This document shows, piece after piece, positions 50,927 through 60,703 of a DNA stretch of 64,000 bases. The position numbers were made by a program, and so were the translations under genes. Every line of letters starts with the position of its first letter. The first letter of the stretch is position 1. The notes beneath the pieces are model-generated. The model was not told the origin of the DNA. It made no database searches and saw nothing but the letters and a program-made list of their open reading frames with translations. Source of the stretch: Nocardioides sp. (GTDB lineage Bacteria; Actinomycetota; Actinomycetes; Propionibacteriales; Nocardioidaceae); contig JAUYLL010000125.1 in NCBI GenBank assembly GCA_030698375.1, positions 62,001 through 126,000 of the forward strand, given 5' to 3'.

Positions 50927-51574
50927 TTGACGGAGCGCCTCCACGCGCGGAAACTCCTAAGTGTGTTAGGAACTCCGAAGCGCAGTAGGGTCGCCGAACG
51001 TCGTGAGGCAGTGCGTCTCGAGATCCTCGACGCCGCCTGGGAGGTCGCGGGCGAGGTCGGCATCGGCGGGGTGACGCTGGGCGCGGTCGCTGCCCGCGTG
51101 GGGATGCAGGCTCCGTCGCTGTACACGCACTTCCCCTCCAAGAACGCCATCTACGACGCCATGTTCGGGCAGGCCTGGGCCCGCGCGGTCGCCGCGATGC
51201 CCACCCCCGAGGAGCTCCCGGAACACCCGCGCGAGCGGCTCCGGGCGGTGGCCCGGTGGTTCTTCGACTTCTCGGTGGCCGACCTCGCGCGGTTCCAGCT
51301 GATGAACCAGCGCGCGATCCCGGACTTCACCCCGTCCGAGGAGGCCTACGCGCCGTCACTGCAGTGCTGGCGGGCGCTGGTGGAGGTGATGGCCGGGATC
51401 GGGGTGCAGGACCCCGCCGACGTCGACCTCTACGCCGCCCTCGTCGGGGGGCTCATCGACAGCCAGCTCGCCAACGACCCCGGGGGCGACCGCTACGCAC
51501 GACTGCTCGACCGAGCCGTCCACATGTACGCCGACGACGTCGGCCTTCCTGCCACGGGAGAGGAACGACCATGA
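50927..51574 (+). CDS. TetR family transcriptional regulator
   Basis: VRLEILDAAWEVAGEVGIGGVTLGAVAARVGMQAPSLYTHFPSKNAIYDAMF; true start may be downstream. Confidence 0.87.
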   Translation: MTERLHARKLLSVLGTPKRSRVAERREAVRLEILDAAWEVAGEVGIGGVTLGAVAARVGMQAPSLYTHFPSKNAIYDAMFGQAWARAVAAMPTPEELPEHPRERLRAVARWFFDFSVADLARFQLMNQRAIPDFTPSEEAYAPSLQCWRALVEVMAGIGVQDPADVDLYAALVGGLIDSQLANDPGGDRYARLLDRAVHMYADDVGLPATGEERP

Positions 51575-52347
51575 GCACCACGACGACGGAGTCCTACCTG
51601 AGCAAGCCGCTGGTCAGCCGGTGGGCGCGCCCGTTCGCGATGGCACGGGCAGCCGAGGAGTACGAGCGGCTCGCCGAGGCGCTGCGCGGCCTCGAGCCGC
51701 AGGACTGGGCAGCGCCCACGTGCTGCGCGGGGTGGGACGTACGGGCCATGGCCGGGCACTGCCTCGGCATGGCGACGATGATGACCACGGTGCGCGAGAC
51801 CATGCGCCAGCAGCGGCTGGCCGGCCGCGAGGCCAAGCGTGACGGGGTGGCGCTGGTCGACGCGCTGACCGCGATCCAGGTCAGGGAGAACGCCCACCTC
51901 ACGCCCCGGGAGCTAGTGGAGCGCATGGCCGACGTCGGGCCGAGGGCGGTTCGCGGGCGCCGGCGCGTGCGCGGACCGATGCGGTGGATGACGATTCCGG
52001 ACGAGGGCGACGGCACCGCAGCGGAGACGTGGCGGATGGGCTTCCTCGTCGACACCATCCTGACCCGGGACCCGTGGATGCACCGCACGGACATCGCCGT
52101 GGCGACCGGACGACCGCTGCACCTGACCCCGGGGCACGACGGTGCGATCGTCGCCGACGTCGTGGCCGAGTGGGCGGCCCGGCACGGTCGGCCATACCAC
52201 CTCGTCCTGACCGGCCCCGCCGGCGGCGAGTGGGACAGGGCAGGTGACGGCGTCGAGCAGATCGAGGCGGACGCCGTGGAGTTCTGCCGAGGCGTCTCGG
52301 GCCGCACGGGTGCGAGCGGACTGGCCGGCACCTGGGTGCCGTTCTAG
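51571..52347 (+). CDS. Maleylpyruvate isomerase family mycothiol-dependent enzyme
   Basis: DWAAPTCCAGWDVRAMAGHCLGMA; WMHRTDIAVATGRPLHL; 4-nt overlap with TetR. Confidence 0.82.
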   Translation: MSTTTTESYLSKPLVSRWARPFAMARAAEEYERLAEALRGLEPQDWAAPTCCAGWDVRAMAGHCLGMATMMTTVRETMRQQRLAGREAKRDGVALVDALTAIQVRENAHLTPRELVERMADVGPRAVRGRRRVRGPMRWMTIPDEGDGTAAETWRMGFLVDTILTRDPWMHRTDIAVATGRPLHLTPGHDGAIVADVVAEWAARHGRPYHLVLTGPAGGEWDRAGDGVEQIEADAVEFCRGVSGRTGASGLAGTWVPF

Positions 52348-53234
52348 CCCGGAGACTGCCCGAAGAGCCGCACCGCGTTCTCCCAGAGCACACCGCGCAT
52401 CCAGTCGTCGCCCAGGTCGAGCTTCACCAGGGACTCCAGCTGGTGCTCGTAGGGGTAGGGGATGTTCGGGAAGTCAGACCCGAGCAGCACCCGCTCCCCC
52501 ACCTCCTGCAGCCGTGGCAGCAGAGTGGGCGGGAACTCACCGCCCATGTCCTCGAAGAAGTCGGTGAACGCCATCGTGGTGTCGAGGTGCACCCGCTCCC
52601 CGACCTCGAGCAGGTCGAGGAAGCCCTCGTACTCCGGGGCGCCGAGGTGCGCGACGACCGCGCAGAGCCGCGGGTACCGCTCGAGCACCCCGCGCAGCGG
52701 GCCCGGGCCGGTGTGCTCGTTGCCGACGGGGCCGGACCCGGCGTGCACGACGATCGGCGTCCCGGCCTCCTCCAGCTGCGCCCAGACGTCCTCGAGGAGT
52801 GGGTCGCGCAGGTCGAAGTTGCCGACCTGGACGTGCACCTTGAACAGCTCGGTGCCGGCCTCGATGCGCGCCCCGACGTACGCCGTCGCCTCGGGCTCGG
52901 GGAAGAAGGTCGCGCAGCGCAGGGCCTCCGGGGTGCGGTCGGCGAAGCCGGCTGCCCAGTCGTTGAGGAACTCCGCGATGCCGGGCCGGTGGGCGTAGGG
53001 CAGTGCCGAGAACTTCCGGACGCCGAGCCCCCGGAGCACCTCCACCCGCTCCTCGTCGGTCCCGCGGTAGACGATCGGCCACGGGCGGCCGATGAGGGGG
53101 CCGGCGGTGTCGAACTGCTCCCACACCTTCGCCATCACCCGCGGCGGCAGGAAGTGGCAGTGCACGTCGAAGAGGCCAGGCAGACCGAGGGTCTCGACCA
53201 GCTCGCTCGCGACCGAGGCGTGCGACTCAGTCAT
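52344..53234 (-). CDS. Amidohydrolase family protein
   Basis: [50 protein letters not shown]. Confidence 0.88.
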   Translation of the reverse strand: MTESHASVASELVETLGLPGLFDVHCHFLPPRVMAKVWEQFDTAGPLIGRPWPIVYRGTDEERVEVLRGLGVRKFSALPYAHRPGIAEFLNDWAAGFADRTPEALRCATFFPEPEATAYVGARIEAGTELFKVHVQVGNFDLRDPLLEDVWAQLEEAGTPIVVHAGSGPVGNEHTGPGPLRGVLERYPRLCAVVAHLGAPEYEGFLDLLEVGERVHLDTTMAFTDFFEDMGGEFPPTLLPRLQEVGERVLLGSDFPNIPYPYEHQLESLVKLDLGDDWMRGVLWENAVRLFGQSPG

Positions 53235-53706
53235 CCATGCCCTTGAGCCGACGGCCCAGGGCCTGTTCCTTCTCCCGCTCCGCGGTGCGGGTGGCGAGCG
53301 TCTGGCGCTTGTCCCAGGTCTTCTTGCCCTTGGCCAGGCCGATCTCGACCTTCACCCGCCCGTCCTTGAAGTAGAGCGCGAGCGGGACGACCGTCAGGCC
53401 CTTCTGGTGGACGCGGTCGGCGATCTTGTCGATCTCGTGGCGGTGCAGCAGCAGCTTCCGCTTGCGACGAGCGGCGTGGTTGGTCCAGGTGCCCTGGGTG
53501 TACTCCGGGATGTGCACGTTATGCAGCCACATCTCGTCGCCGTCGACGTCGGCGAACCCGTCGACGAGCGAGGCCCTGCCTTGGCGCAGCGACTTCACCT
53601 CCGTGCCGGTCAGGACGAGACCGGCCTCGAAGGTGTCCTCGATGTGGAAGTCGTGCCGCGCCTTCTTGTTCTGGGCGATCAGCGTGCGACCGGGTTCCTT
53701 GGCCAT
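53227..53706 (-). CDS. smpB: SsrA-binding protein SmpB
   Basis: [59 protein letters not shown]. Confidence 0.96.
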   Translation of the reverse strand: MAKEPGRTLIAQNKKARHDFHIEDTFEAGLVLTGTEVKSLRQGRASLVDGFADVDGDEMWLHNVHIPEYTQGTWTNHAARRKRKLLLHRHEIDKIADRVHQKGLTVVPLALYFKDGRVKVEIGLAKGKKTWDKRQTLATRTAEREKEQALGRRLKGMDD

Positions 53707-53718
53707 GCGGCCAGTGTC

Positions 53719-55071
53719 TCAGAGCCAGTTCATCGGGTTCACCGCGCGGCCGTTGGCCATCACCGTGAAGTGCAGGTGGCAGCCGGTCGACCAGCCGGTG
53801 GTGCCGACGTACCCGACGACCTGGCCGCGGCTGACCCGCTGGCCGACACCGACCGTGTAGCGGGTGGCGTGGTTGAAGATGGTCGCCAGGCCCCTGCCGC
53901 GCTGGTAGCCGTGGTCGAGGATGAGGCGGTTGCCCCAGGCCGACTGGTAGTAGCGGGAGACCACGCGGCCCGAGGCCGGCGCGAAGAGGGGCTGGCCACA
54001 GCCGGCACCGAAGTCGACGCCGTCGTGCAGCGAGCGGTACCCGTAGATCGGGTGGGTGCGGTAGCCGAAGCCCGAGGTGACGTATCCGTTCACCGGCTTG
54101 CTGAGGAAGCCCCCGGACGTCGTGGGCTTCGCCGGTGGGCGCGCCGGCGCCGGCTTGCCGGTGCGCTGCGCACGACGCTCCTTCTGCCGCTGCGCGCGCT
54201 CCTCGCGCCGCTGCTGCCGCAGCGCCTTCAGGCGGGCCTGCTCGGCGCGACGCTTGAGCACCGCGGAGATGCGCTGCTGCTCGGCCTCGAGACGTCGGAG
54301 CTCGCGCATGTCGGCCTGCTTCGTGGCCTCGGCCGAGGTGAAGGCCGACTCCCGCTGGCTGACCAGACCGGCGACCTGGACCGCCGCACGCGAGGCCTGC
54401 TGCTCGAGGGCCGTACGCCGCTCCAGGTTCGCCGCGGCCTGCGCGCGCTGGATCTCCACGGAGTCCTTGAGCGAGGAGACCTCCTGCTCCTGCTTCTCCA
54501 GCGCGACCCGCGCGGCGACGAGCCGGTCGAGGGCGGTGGCCTCGCGGTCCATGAGGTTGCCGACGGCGTTGAGCTGGGTGGTGAGGTCGTTGGGGTCCTC
54601 CGAGCGCAGGACCATGGCGAGCCCGACGAGACCCGGGTCCCCCGACTGGTACGACGTCGCCGCGAACCGGCTGATCTGGACCTCCTGGCGGACCACCTTC
54701 CGCTTGCCGATGCGCAGCTCACGCCGGGCCTCGGCCAGCTGCCGCACGGCCAGGTCGAGCTTGTCCTGCATCTGCGTGTCGAGGATGCGGGCCGCGGTGA
54801 GCTCGCCTCGGGTCGTCGCGAGCCGGCTCTGTGCCCGGCCCAGCTTGTTCTCCGCCGCCGACAGCGCGCGGCTGGCGCGGCGCGCGGCCTCGCTGGAGTG
54901 CTGGGCGTCGTTGCGCTGCTGTCGCAGCTCACGCTGGACCTTGCCTTGACGGTCCTTCAACTCGTCGGCCGCTGCGAGCGGGACGACGACGACACCGACC
55001 GCCACGGCGATCGCCGCAAGCACGGCGGTCACGCGGCGGCGGGAAGCACGGGGAAGAGTGCTGGCCACCAT
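53719..55071 (-). CDS. Murein hydrolase activator-like protein: coiled coil plus M23 (LytM) domain
   Basis: Long N-terminal heptad region; SGFGYRTHPIYGYRSLHDGVDFGAGCGQPLFAPASGRV...GWSTGCHLHFTVMANGRAVNPMNWL. Confidence 0.9.
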   Translation of the reverse strand: MVASTLPRASRRRVTAVLAAIAVAVGVVVVPLAAADELKDRQGKVQRELRQQRNDAQHSSEAARRASRALSAAENKLGRAQSRLATTRGELTAARILDTQMQDKLDLAVRQLAEARRELRIGKRKVVRQEVQISRFAATSYQSGDPGLVGLAMVLRSEDPNDLTTQLNAVGNLMDREATALDRLVAARVALEKQEQEVSSLKDSVEIQRAQAAANLERRTALEQQASRAAVQVAGLVSQRESAFTSAEATKQADMRELRRLEAEQQRISAVLKRRAEQARLKALRQQRREERAQRQKERRAQRTGKPAPARPPAKPTTSGGFLSKPVNGYVTSGFGYRTHPIYGYRSLHDGVDFGAGCGQPLFAPASGRVVSRYYQSAWGNRLILDHGYQRGRGLATIFNHATRYTVGVGQRVSRGQVVGYVGTTGWSTGCHLHFTVMANGRAVNPMNWL

Positions 55072-55156
55072 TTTGCCTTCGTTCGGGGGAAGTCGAACGA
55101 ACCGACCGTAGTGCCGGCCGCTGCGGGATCCGGGGATTTGCGGGGCGTGTTCGGAC

Positions 55157-56077
55157 TCAGACCTTCAGGTAGCGGCGGGTCAGCACGAGCGTCGGCAGCA
55201 CCGTGAGGGCGAGCCCCAGCAGGCCGATCGCGCCCATCGCGACGAACCCGTCGGACCAGTCCACCCACTCCACGATGCGGGTGTTGGGCCGCAATCGTTC
55301 CTCGACCACGAACCACAGGAACCCGGTCAGCGTCAGACAGGCCAACCCCACCCCCACCAGGGCGGCGAAGAGCGCCTCGAGCAGGAACGGCAGCTGGATG
55401 TAGAGGCTGGAGGCGCCCACCAGGCGCATGATGCCGATCTCGCGGCGACGCGCGAACGCAGCCAGCCTGATGGTGTTGCCGACCTGGGCGATCGCCGCGA
55501 TGACCAGGAAGCCGGCCACCCCGACCGCGCCCCACTTCATCGCGTTGATCGCTGCGTAGATCGGGTCGAGCACCTCGCGGAGGTCCCGGACCGTCGCGAC
55601 ACCGGCGAGGCCCTGGACGGCCGAGCGCACACCCTCGTACTGCTGGGGGTTCTCCAGCTGGATCCAGTAGGACTCCTGCATGTCGTCAGGACGCACCGAG
55701 TCGTAGACCGCCTGCTGGTCCTCGTCGTCGGAGCGGTAGACACGCCGCCACTTCTGGTACGCGTCCTCCTTGGACTCGGCGTACCAGGAGGCCACCTCGG
55801 GGTGGCTCTCGATGACGCTCTCGACCTGCTCCTTCTGGCTGTCGGTGACCTCGCCCTCGACGCAGTTGGGGCCTCGGGAGTTCTCGTTGCAGAGGAAGAC
55901 GGTGATCTGGAGCTTGCCGCCCCAGTACTCCTCGGCCTTGTCGGCCTGCGCGTTCAGCAACAGGCCCATCCCGACGAGGGTGAGCGAGACGAAGATGGTC
56001 ACGACGACCGCAACGGTCATCGAGATGTTCCGCCGGAGCCCGGTCCCGAGCTCGGAGAACACGTAGGTCAGCTGCAT
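55157..56077 (-). CDS. ftsX: Cell division ABC permease FtsX
   Basis: MQLTYVFSELGTGLRRNISMTVAVVVTIFVSLTLVGMGLLL; RREIGIMRLVGASSLYIQLPFLLEAL. Confidence 0.95.
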   Translation of the reverse strand: MQLTYVFSELGTGLRRNISMTVAVVVTIFVSLTLVGMGLLLNAQADKAEEYWGGKLQITVFLCNENSRGPNCVEGEVTDSQKEQVESVIESHPEVASWYAESKEDAYQKWRRVYRSDDEDQQAVYDSVRPDDMQESYWIQLENPQQYEGVRSAVQGLAGVATVRDLREVLDPIYAAINAMKWGAVGVAGFLVIAAIAQVGNTIRLAAFARRREIGIMRLVGASSLYIQLPFLLEALFAALVGVGLACLTLTGFLWFVVEERLRPNTRIVEWVDWSDGFVAMGAIGLLGLALTVLPTLVLTRRYLKV

Positions 56078-56084
56078 GGGGTCC

Positions 56085-56774
56085 TCACTGCTGGTAGCCG
56101 TAGACGCCGCGCGACTGGTCGCGAATGACGTGACCCTCCTCGAGCTCGATCACCCGCTTGCGCATCTGGTCGACGATCCCGGCGTCGTGGGTGGCCATCA
56201 CCACGGTGGTGCCGGTGCGATTGATCCGGTCGAGCAGCTTCATGATGCCGACCGAGGTGTTGGGGTCCAGGTTGCCCGTGGGCTCGTCGGCGATGAGGAT
56301 CATCGGCCGGTTCACGAACGCCCGCGCCACCGCGACGCGCTGCTGCTCGCCACCGGAGAGCTCGTCGGGCATCCGGCCGCCCTTGCCCTCCAGGCCCACC
56401 AGCTCCAGCGTCTCCGGGACCACCTTGTTGATGTGGGCCCGAGGCTTGCCGATCACCTGCAGGGCGAACGCAACGTTCTCGGAGACGGTCTTGTTGGGCA
56501 GCAGGCGGAAGTCCTGGAAGACGGTGCCGATCTGGCGGCGCAGGCCGGGGACCTTCCAGCCGGCGAGCCTGTTGATCTCCTTGCCGGCGACGTAGACCTT
56601 GCCGCTCGTGGGACGGGCCTCACGGAGCACCAGGCGCAGGAAGGTCGACTTGCCGGAGCCGGAGGCACCGACCAGGAAGACGAACTCGCCCTTCGCGACC
56701 TCGACCGTCACCGAGTCGAGGGCAGCACGGCCCTGCCCGGCATAGCTCTTGGTCACGTTCTCGAAGCGGATCAC
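56085..56774 (-). CDS. ftsE: Cell division ATP-binding protein FtsE
   Basis: [70 protein letters not shown] start. Confidence 0.95.
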   Translation of the reverse strand: MIRFENVTKSYAGQGRAALDSVTVEVAKGEFVFLVGASGSGKSTFLRLVLREARPTSGKVYVAGKEINRLAGWKVPGLRRQIGTVFQDFRLLPNKTVSENVAFALQVIGKPRAHINKVVPETLELVGLEGKGGRMPDELSGGEQQRVAVARAFVNRPMILIADEPTGNLDPNTSVGIMKLLDRINRTGTTVVMATHDAGIVDQMRKRVIELEEGHVIRDQSRGVYGYQQ

Positions 56775-56785
56775 GGGGTTCGACT

Positions 56786-57475
56786 CTAGGCGAGCGCGCG
56801 GTCGAGAGCGGCAGCGACATGCAGGGCCGAGCTTCCGAAGAGGGGCAGCTCGGCGTCGGCCTGGTGGACCAGCATCTCCAGCTCGGCGCACCCGAGCACC
56901 ACGCCCTGGGCGCCGGCATCCCACAGCTCGTCGATCACCGAGACGACCCGCTTGCGCGAGGCGTTCACGACGTGGCCGTGCACGAGCTCGTCGTAGATGA
57001 TCCGGTTCAGGTCCGCGTGCCGCTCGGGGTGGGGGACGACGACCTTCAGCCCGTGCGAGCCGAGGCGGTCGCTGAAGAACTGCCGCCCCATGGTGAAGGA
57101 GGTGCCGAGCAGCCCCACGGTGGTCAGCCCCTTCTCCTCGATGCTGGCCGCGAGGACGTCGGCGAGGTGCAGTAACGGGATGTCCACGGCGTCGGCGACC
57201 TGGTCGGCGACCCGGTGGAAGGCGGTCGTCGCCAGCAGCAGGAAGTCGGCCCCCGCGGCCTCGACACCGCGGGCCGAACGGGCGAGGATCTCGGCGATCT
57301 CGTCCCACCGCTCCTCGGCCTGGAGCGCGCTCACCTCGGCGAACTCCACCGAGCTCATGACGGTGCGGGCGGAGTGCAGGCCCCCGAGACGGTCCTCGAC
57401 GCCACGGTTGAGCTGCTCGTAGTAGTGCAGGCTGCTCTCCCAGCCCATGCCCCCGATGATCCCGATCGTCTGCAC
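56786..57475 (-). CDS. Aspartate/glutamate racemase family protein
   Basis: [59 protein letters not shown] start. Confidence 0.9.
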   Translation of the reverse strand: MQTIGIIGGMGWESSLHYYEQLNRGVEDRLGGLHSARTVMSSVEFAEVSALQAEERWDEIAEILARSARGVEAAGADFLLLATTAFHRVADQVADAVDIPLLHLADVLAASIEEKGLTTVGLLGTSFTMGRQFFSDRLGSHGLKVVVPHPERHADLNRIIYDELVHGHVVNASRKRVVSVIDELWDAGAQGVVLGCAELEMLVHQADAELPLFGSSALHVAAALDRALA

Positions 57476-57477
57476 GC

Positions 57478-58593
57478 TCAGACCTCCGCCTTGTCGGCTC
57501 CACGGCGCCAGCGGATGCCGGCCTCGAGGAACGCGTCGATGTCGCCGTCGAAGACTGCCTGCGGGTTGCCGGACTCGAACTCGGTCCGCAGGTCCTTGAC
57601 CAGCTGGTAGGGGTGCAGCACGTAGTTGCGCATCTGGTCGCCCCAGCTGGCCTGCACGTCGCCCTTGAGGTCGTCGAGGTGCGCCTTCTCCTCGGCCTTC
57701 TTCATCGCCAGCAGCTTGGCCTTGAGCACCACCATGGCACTCGCCTTGTTCTGCAGCTGTGACTTCTCGTTCTGGCACGAGACCACGACGCCGGTCGGGA
57801 TGTGGGTCAGCCGCACGGCCGAGTCGGTGGTGTTGACCGACTGCCCGCCGGGGCCGCCGGAGCGGTAGACGTCGGTGCGGACGTCCTCGTCGGGGATGTC
57901 GATCTCGTCGGTCTGCTCCAGCACCGGCACCACCTCGACGGCGGCGAAGGAGGTCTGGCGGCGCCCCTGGTTGTCGAAGGGGCTGATCCGCACCAGCCGG
58001 TGGGTACCGGACTCGACCGAGAGCGTGCCGTAGGCGTACGGCGCATGGACGGCGAAGGTCGCGGACTTCAGCCCGGCCTCCTCGGCGTACGACGTGTCGA
58101 AGACCTCGACGGGGTAGCGGTTGCGCTCGGCCCAGCGCGTGTACATCCGCATCAGCATCTCGGCGAAGTCGGCGGCGTCGACCCCGCCGGCGCCGGCGCG
58201 GATGATGACCAGCGCCTCGCGGGCGTCGTACTCGCCGGAGAGGAGGGTGCGGACCTCCAGCAGCTCGACCGCCTTCGTGATCTTCACCAGATCGGCCTCG
58301 GCCTCGGCCATCGTGTCGGCGTCGGACTCCTCCTTTGCGAGCTCGGCGAGGACGGAGAGGTCGTCGAGGCGATCCTGCAGCGAGGTGAAGCGGTCCAGCT
58401 CGCCCTGCAGCGCGGAGAGCCGTCCGGTCACCCGCTGGGCGTTGGGCTGGTCGTCCCAGAGGTCGGGCGCGGCCACCTGCTCCCCGAGGTCTGCCATCTC
58501 GCGTCGCATGGCCTCGAGGTCGAGGACCTGCTCCACGGTGTGCATCGTCGCCTGGAGGTTCTTGATCTTGGTTTCGAAGTCGGGGCCAGCCAC
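57478..58593 (-). CDS. prfB: Peptide chain release factor 2
   Basis: [46 protein letters not shown] (GGQ); single uninterrupted frame, GTG start. Confidence 0.95.
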   Translation of the reverse strand: MAGPDFETKIKNLQATMHTVEQVLDLEAMRREMADLGEQVAAPDLWDDQPNAQRVTGRLSALQGELDRFTSLQDRLDDLSVLAELAKEESDADTMAEAEADLVKITKAVELLEVRTLLSGEYDAREALVIIRAGAGGVDAADFAEMLMRMYTRWAERNRYPVEVFDTSYAEEAGLKSATFAVHAPYAYGTLSVESGTHRLVRISPFDNQGRRQTSFAAVEVVPVLEQTDEIDIPDEDVRTDVYRSGGPGGQSVNTTDSAVRLTHIPTGVVVSCQNEKSQLQNKASAMVVLKAKLLAMKKAEEKAHLDDLKGDVQASWGDQMRNYVLHPYQLVKDLRTEFESGNPQAVFDGDIDAFLEAGIRWRRGADKAEV

Positions 58594-58676
58594 ACCGCGA
58601 AGGTTACGCGCCGGACCAGGGGGTACGCCTCCTGGGAGCATCCGGCGTCCCGACCGACCGGACGGAGGAGGACACG

Positions 58677-59006
58677 ATGGCCCCGAAGGAGTGGAGCGCG
58701 AAGCGCGAGCGCCAGTACGAGCACGTCAAGGACGGGCTCGAGGACCGCGGCCGCAGCGAGGAGACGGCGAAGGAGATCGCCGCTCGCACGGTCAACAAGG
58801 AGCGGGCCCGCTCCGGGGAGTCCGACCAGGCCAGCAGGACCTCCACCCAGGACATCTCCTCCGGGCGTCGGGGCGGCAAGCGCGCGCACCAGGGCGCCGG
58901 CGGCCGCACCAAGGACCAGCTGTACGCCGAGGCCCGGAAGAAGGGCGTGCGAGGGCGCTCGTCGATGTCGAAATCCGACCTCGAGAAGGCGCTCGACCGG
59001 GGGTAG
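58677..59006 (+). CDS. Small basic plasmid-stabilization-like / Rho-N-containing protein
   Basis: [79 protein letters not shown]. Confidence 0.75.
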   Translation: MAPKEWSAKRERQYEHVKDGLEDRGRSEETAKEIAARTVNKERARSGESDQASRTSTQDISSGRRGGKRAHQGAGGRTKDQLYAEARKKGVRGRSSMSKSDLEKALDRG

Positions 59007-59050
59007 GTGGAATAATGGGCAGCCCTGTCCCGTCCCAAGGAGGGCCGACC

Positions 59051-59755
59051 ATGGCGGCCGCAGACCCGTCCGTCTTCGCCCACATCGCCCGGCTCCTCGA
59101 GGCGGAGCCCGGCACCCAGGCCACGCTCGACCAAATCTCGACGCTGGCCCAGCAGGCGATCGTCTGCGACCACGCCGGCATCAGCCTGCTCCACGCCCGC
59201 AAGCACGTCGAGACCGCGGCCGCGAGCGCCGAGGTCATCGAGCGGGCCGACGCACTGCAGTACGAGCTCGGCGAGGGTCCCTGCCTCCAGGCGATCTGGA
59301 GCCACGACACGTTCGTGGTCGAGGACATGGCCACCGACGAGCGCTGGCCCCGGTGGGGCCCGGCCGCCGCCGAGCTGGGTCTGCGCAGCATCCTGGCGGT
59401 GCGGCTGTTCACCAGCGGCCAGACCCACGGCGCGCTCAACCTCTACGCGAGCACACCGCGCCGCTTCGACGCCGACGACGTCGCGGTGGCGCACATCTAC
59501 GCCACCCACGCCTCGGTGGCGCTGGCCGCGACCCGGCAGGAGGACAACCTCCGCAGGGCGGTCGACGCGCGCCACCTGGTGGGCCAGGCGCAGGGCATCC
59601 TCATGGAGCGCTACGACGTCGACGCCGATCGGGCGTTCGAGGTGATGCGGCGCTACTCCCAGGTCTCGAACACCAAGCTCCGCACGATCGCCGAGCAGGT
59701 GGTCGCCGGCAGGACGCTCACCGACCCGCTGTCAGGCAACGAGCTCCCGGCGTAG
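59051..59755 (+). CDS. GAF and ANTAR domain RNA-binding regulator
   Basis: GAF-like centre; C-terminal ARHLVGQAQGILMERYDVDADRAFEVMRRYSQVSNTKLRTIAEQVV = ANTAR. Confidence 0.9.
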   Translation: MAAADPSVFAHIARLLEAEPGTQATLDQISTLAQQAIVCDHAGISLLHARKHVETAAASAEVIERADALQYELGEGPCLQAIWSHDTFVVEDMATDERWPRWGPAAAELGLRSILAVRLFTSGQTHGALNLYASTPRRFDADDVAVAHIYATHASVALAATRQEDNLRRAVDARHLVGQAQGILMERYDVDADRAFEVMRRYSQVSNTKLRTIAEQVVAGRTLTDPLSGNELPA

Positions 59756-60580
59756 GTCACCGAGGATCCGGCGCAGCAGGCGCGAGACCTGCATCTGACT
59801 GACACCGATCTCGGCGCCGACCTGCTCCTGGGTGAGCCCCTTGACGAAGCGGAGCTCAACGATGCGCCGGTCCCGCTCGGAGAGCTGACCCATCGCCTGG
59901 TCGAGCAGGATGCGCGCCTCCGCGCGCTCGAGGTCGGTGTCCTCGACCCAGAGCCGGTCCGCGACGGTGCCCGTCGCGCCGGCGGGAGCCTCGAGCGAGG
60001 TCGGGGTAAAGCAGCCGTCGGCCGACAGCGCCTCGATGACCTCCTCGACGTCGACCATCAGCTCCGCGGCGATCTCGGTGGGGCGGGCCCCGCGTCCGAG
60101 ACGCTGCTGCAGATCCTCGCGGGCGGCCCCGATGCGCGGGAGGAGCTCCTGGACCCGGCGGGTGGGTCGCACCATCCAGCCGTGGTCGCGGAAGTGTCGC
60201 TTGACCTCGCCGGAGACCGTCGGCACGGCGAAGGAGAGGAAGTCACGCCCGTACGACGGGTCGAAGCCGCGGACCGCCTTCACCAGGCCGAGGTAGGCGA
60301 CCTGACGCAGGTCGTCCTCGTCGATGCCACGGTTGCGGTAGCGCCGGGCCACGCCTTCGGCGACCGGCATGTTGACGCGGACGACCTCCTCGGCGAGGAA
60401 CTCGCGCCGAGCTGCCTCGGACCCGTCGTCGGCACACGCGTGCAGCTGCTGGAGCAGGTCACGGGTACGGGTGGAACGGTCGTCGGTCGGCGCCTCGGCG
60501 ACGGCGGTGCGGTCATCGGTCGGTACGTCGACGACGGCGGTGTGGTCGTCGGTAGGTGCTTCGAGAAGAGCGGAACTCAT
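59732..60580 (-). CDS. SigB/SigF/SigG family RNA polymerase sigma factor
   Basis: RYRNRGIDEDDLRQVAYLGLVKAVRGFDPSYGRDFLSFAVPTVSGEVKRHFRDHGWMVRPTRRVQEL; C-terminal HTH GLTQEQVGAEIGVSQMQVSRLLRRIL. Confidence 0.92.
   Translation of the reverse strand: MSSALLEAPTDDHTAVVDVPTDDRTAVAEAPTDDRSTRTRDLLQQLHACADDGSEAARREFLAEEVVRVNMPVAEGVARRYRNRGIDEDDLRQVAYLGLVKAVRGFDPSYGRDFLSFAVPTVSGEVKRHFRDHGWMVRPTRRVQELLPRIGAAREDLQQRLGRGARPTEIAAELMVDVEEVIEALSADGCFTPTSLEAPAGATGTVADRLWVEDTDLERAEARILLDQAMGQLSERDRRIVELRFVKGLTQEQVGAEIGVSQMQVSRLLRRILGDLRRELVA
60480..60575 (-). repeat. In-frame tandem peptide repeat at sigma factor N-terminus
   Basis: APTDDHTAVVD / VPTDDRTAVAE / APTDDRSTRT. Confidence 0.7.
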
Positions 60581-60703
60581 CGCGTGGGCCCCTTGGGTTG
60601 CGTCGCGATCGGGGGTGGCACGCTGTTTGACCACTCTCGGTTGAGTGAACCAGCGGCGCACCCAGACCTCACCATCCCCCGCGTCCGGTGGGCCCAAACC
60701 CCC

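Noticed and set aside
57478-58593. Possible programmed +1 frameshift in prfB
   Set aside because: The RF2 frame is uninterrupted from start to stop with no internal TGA
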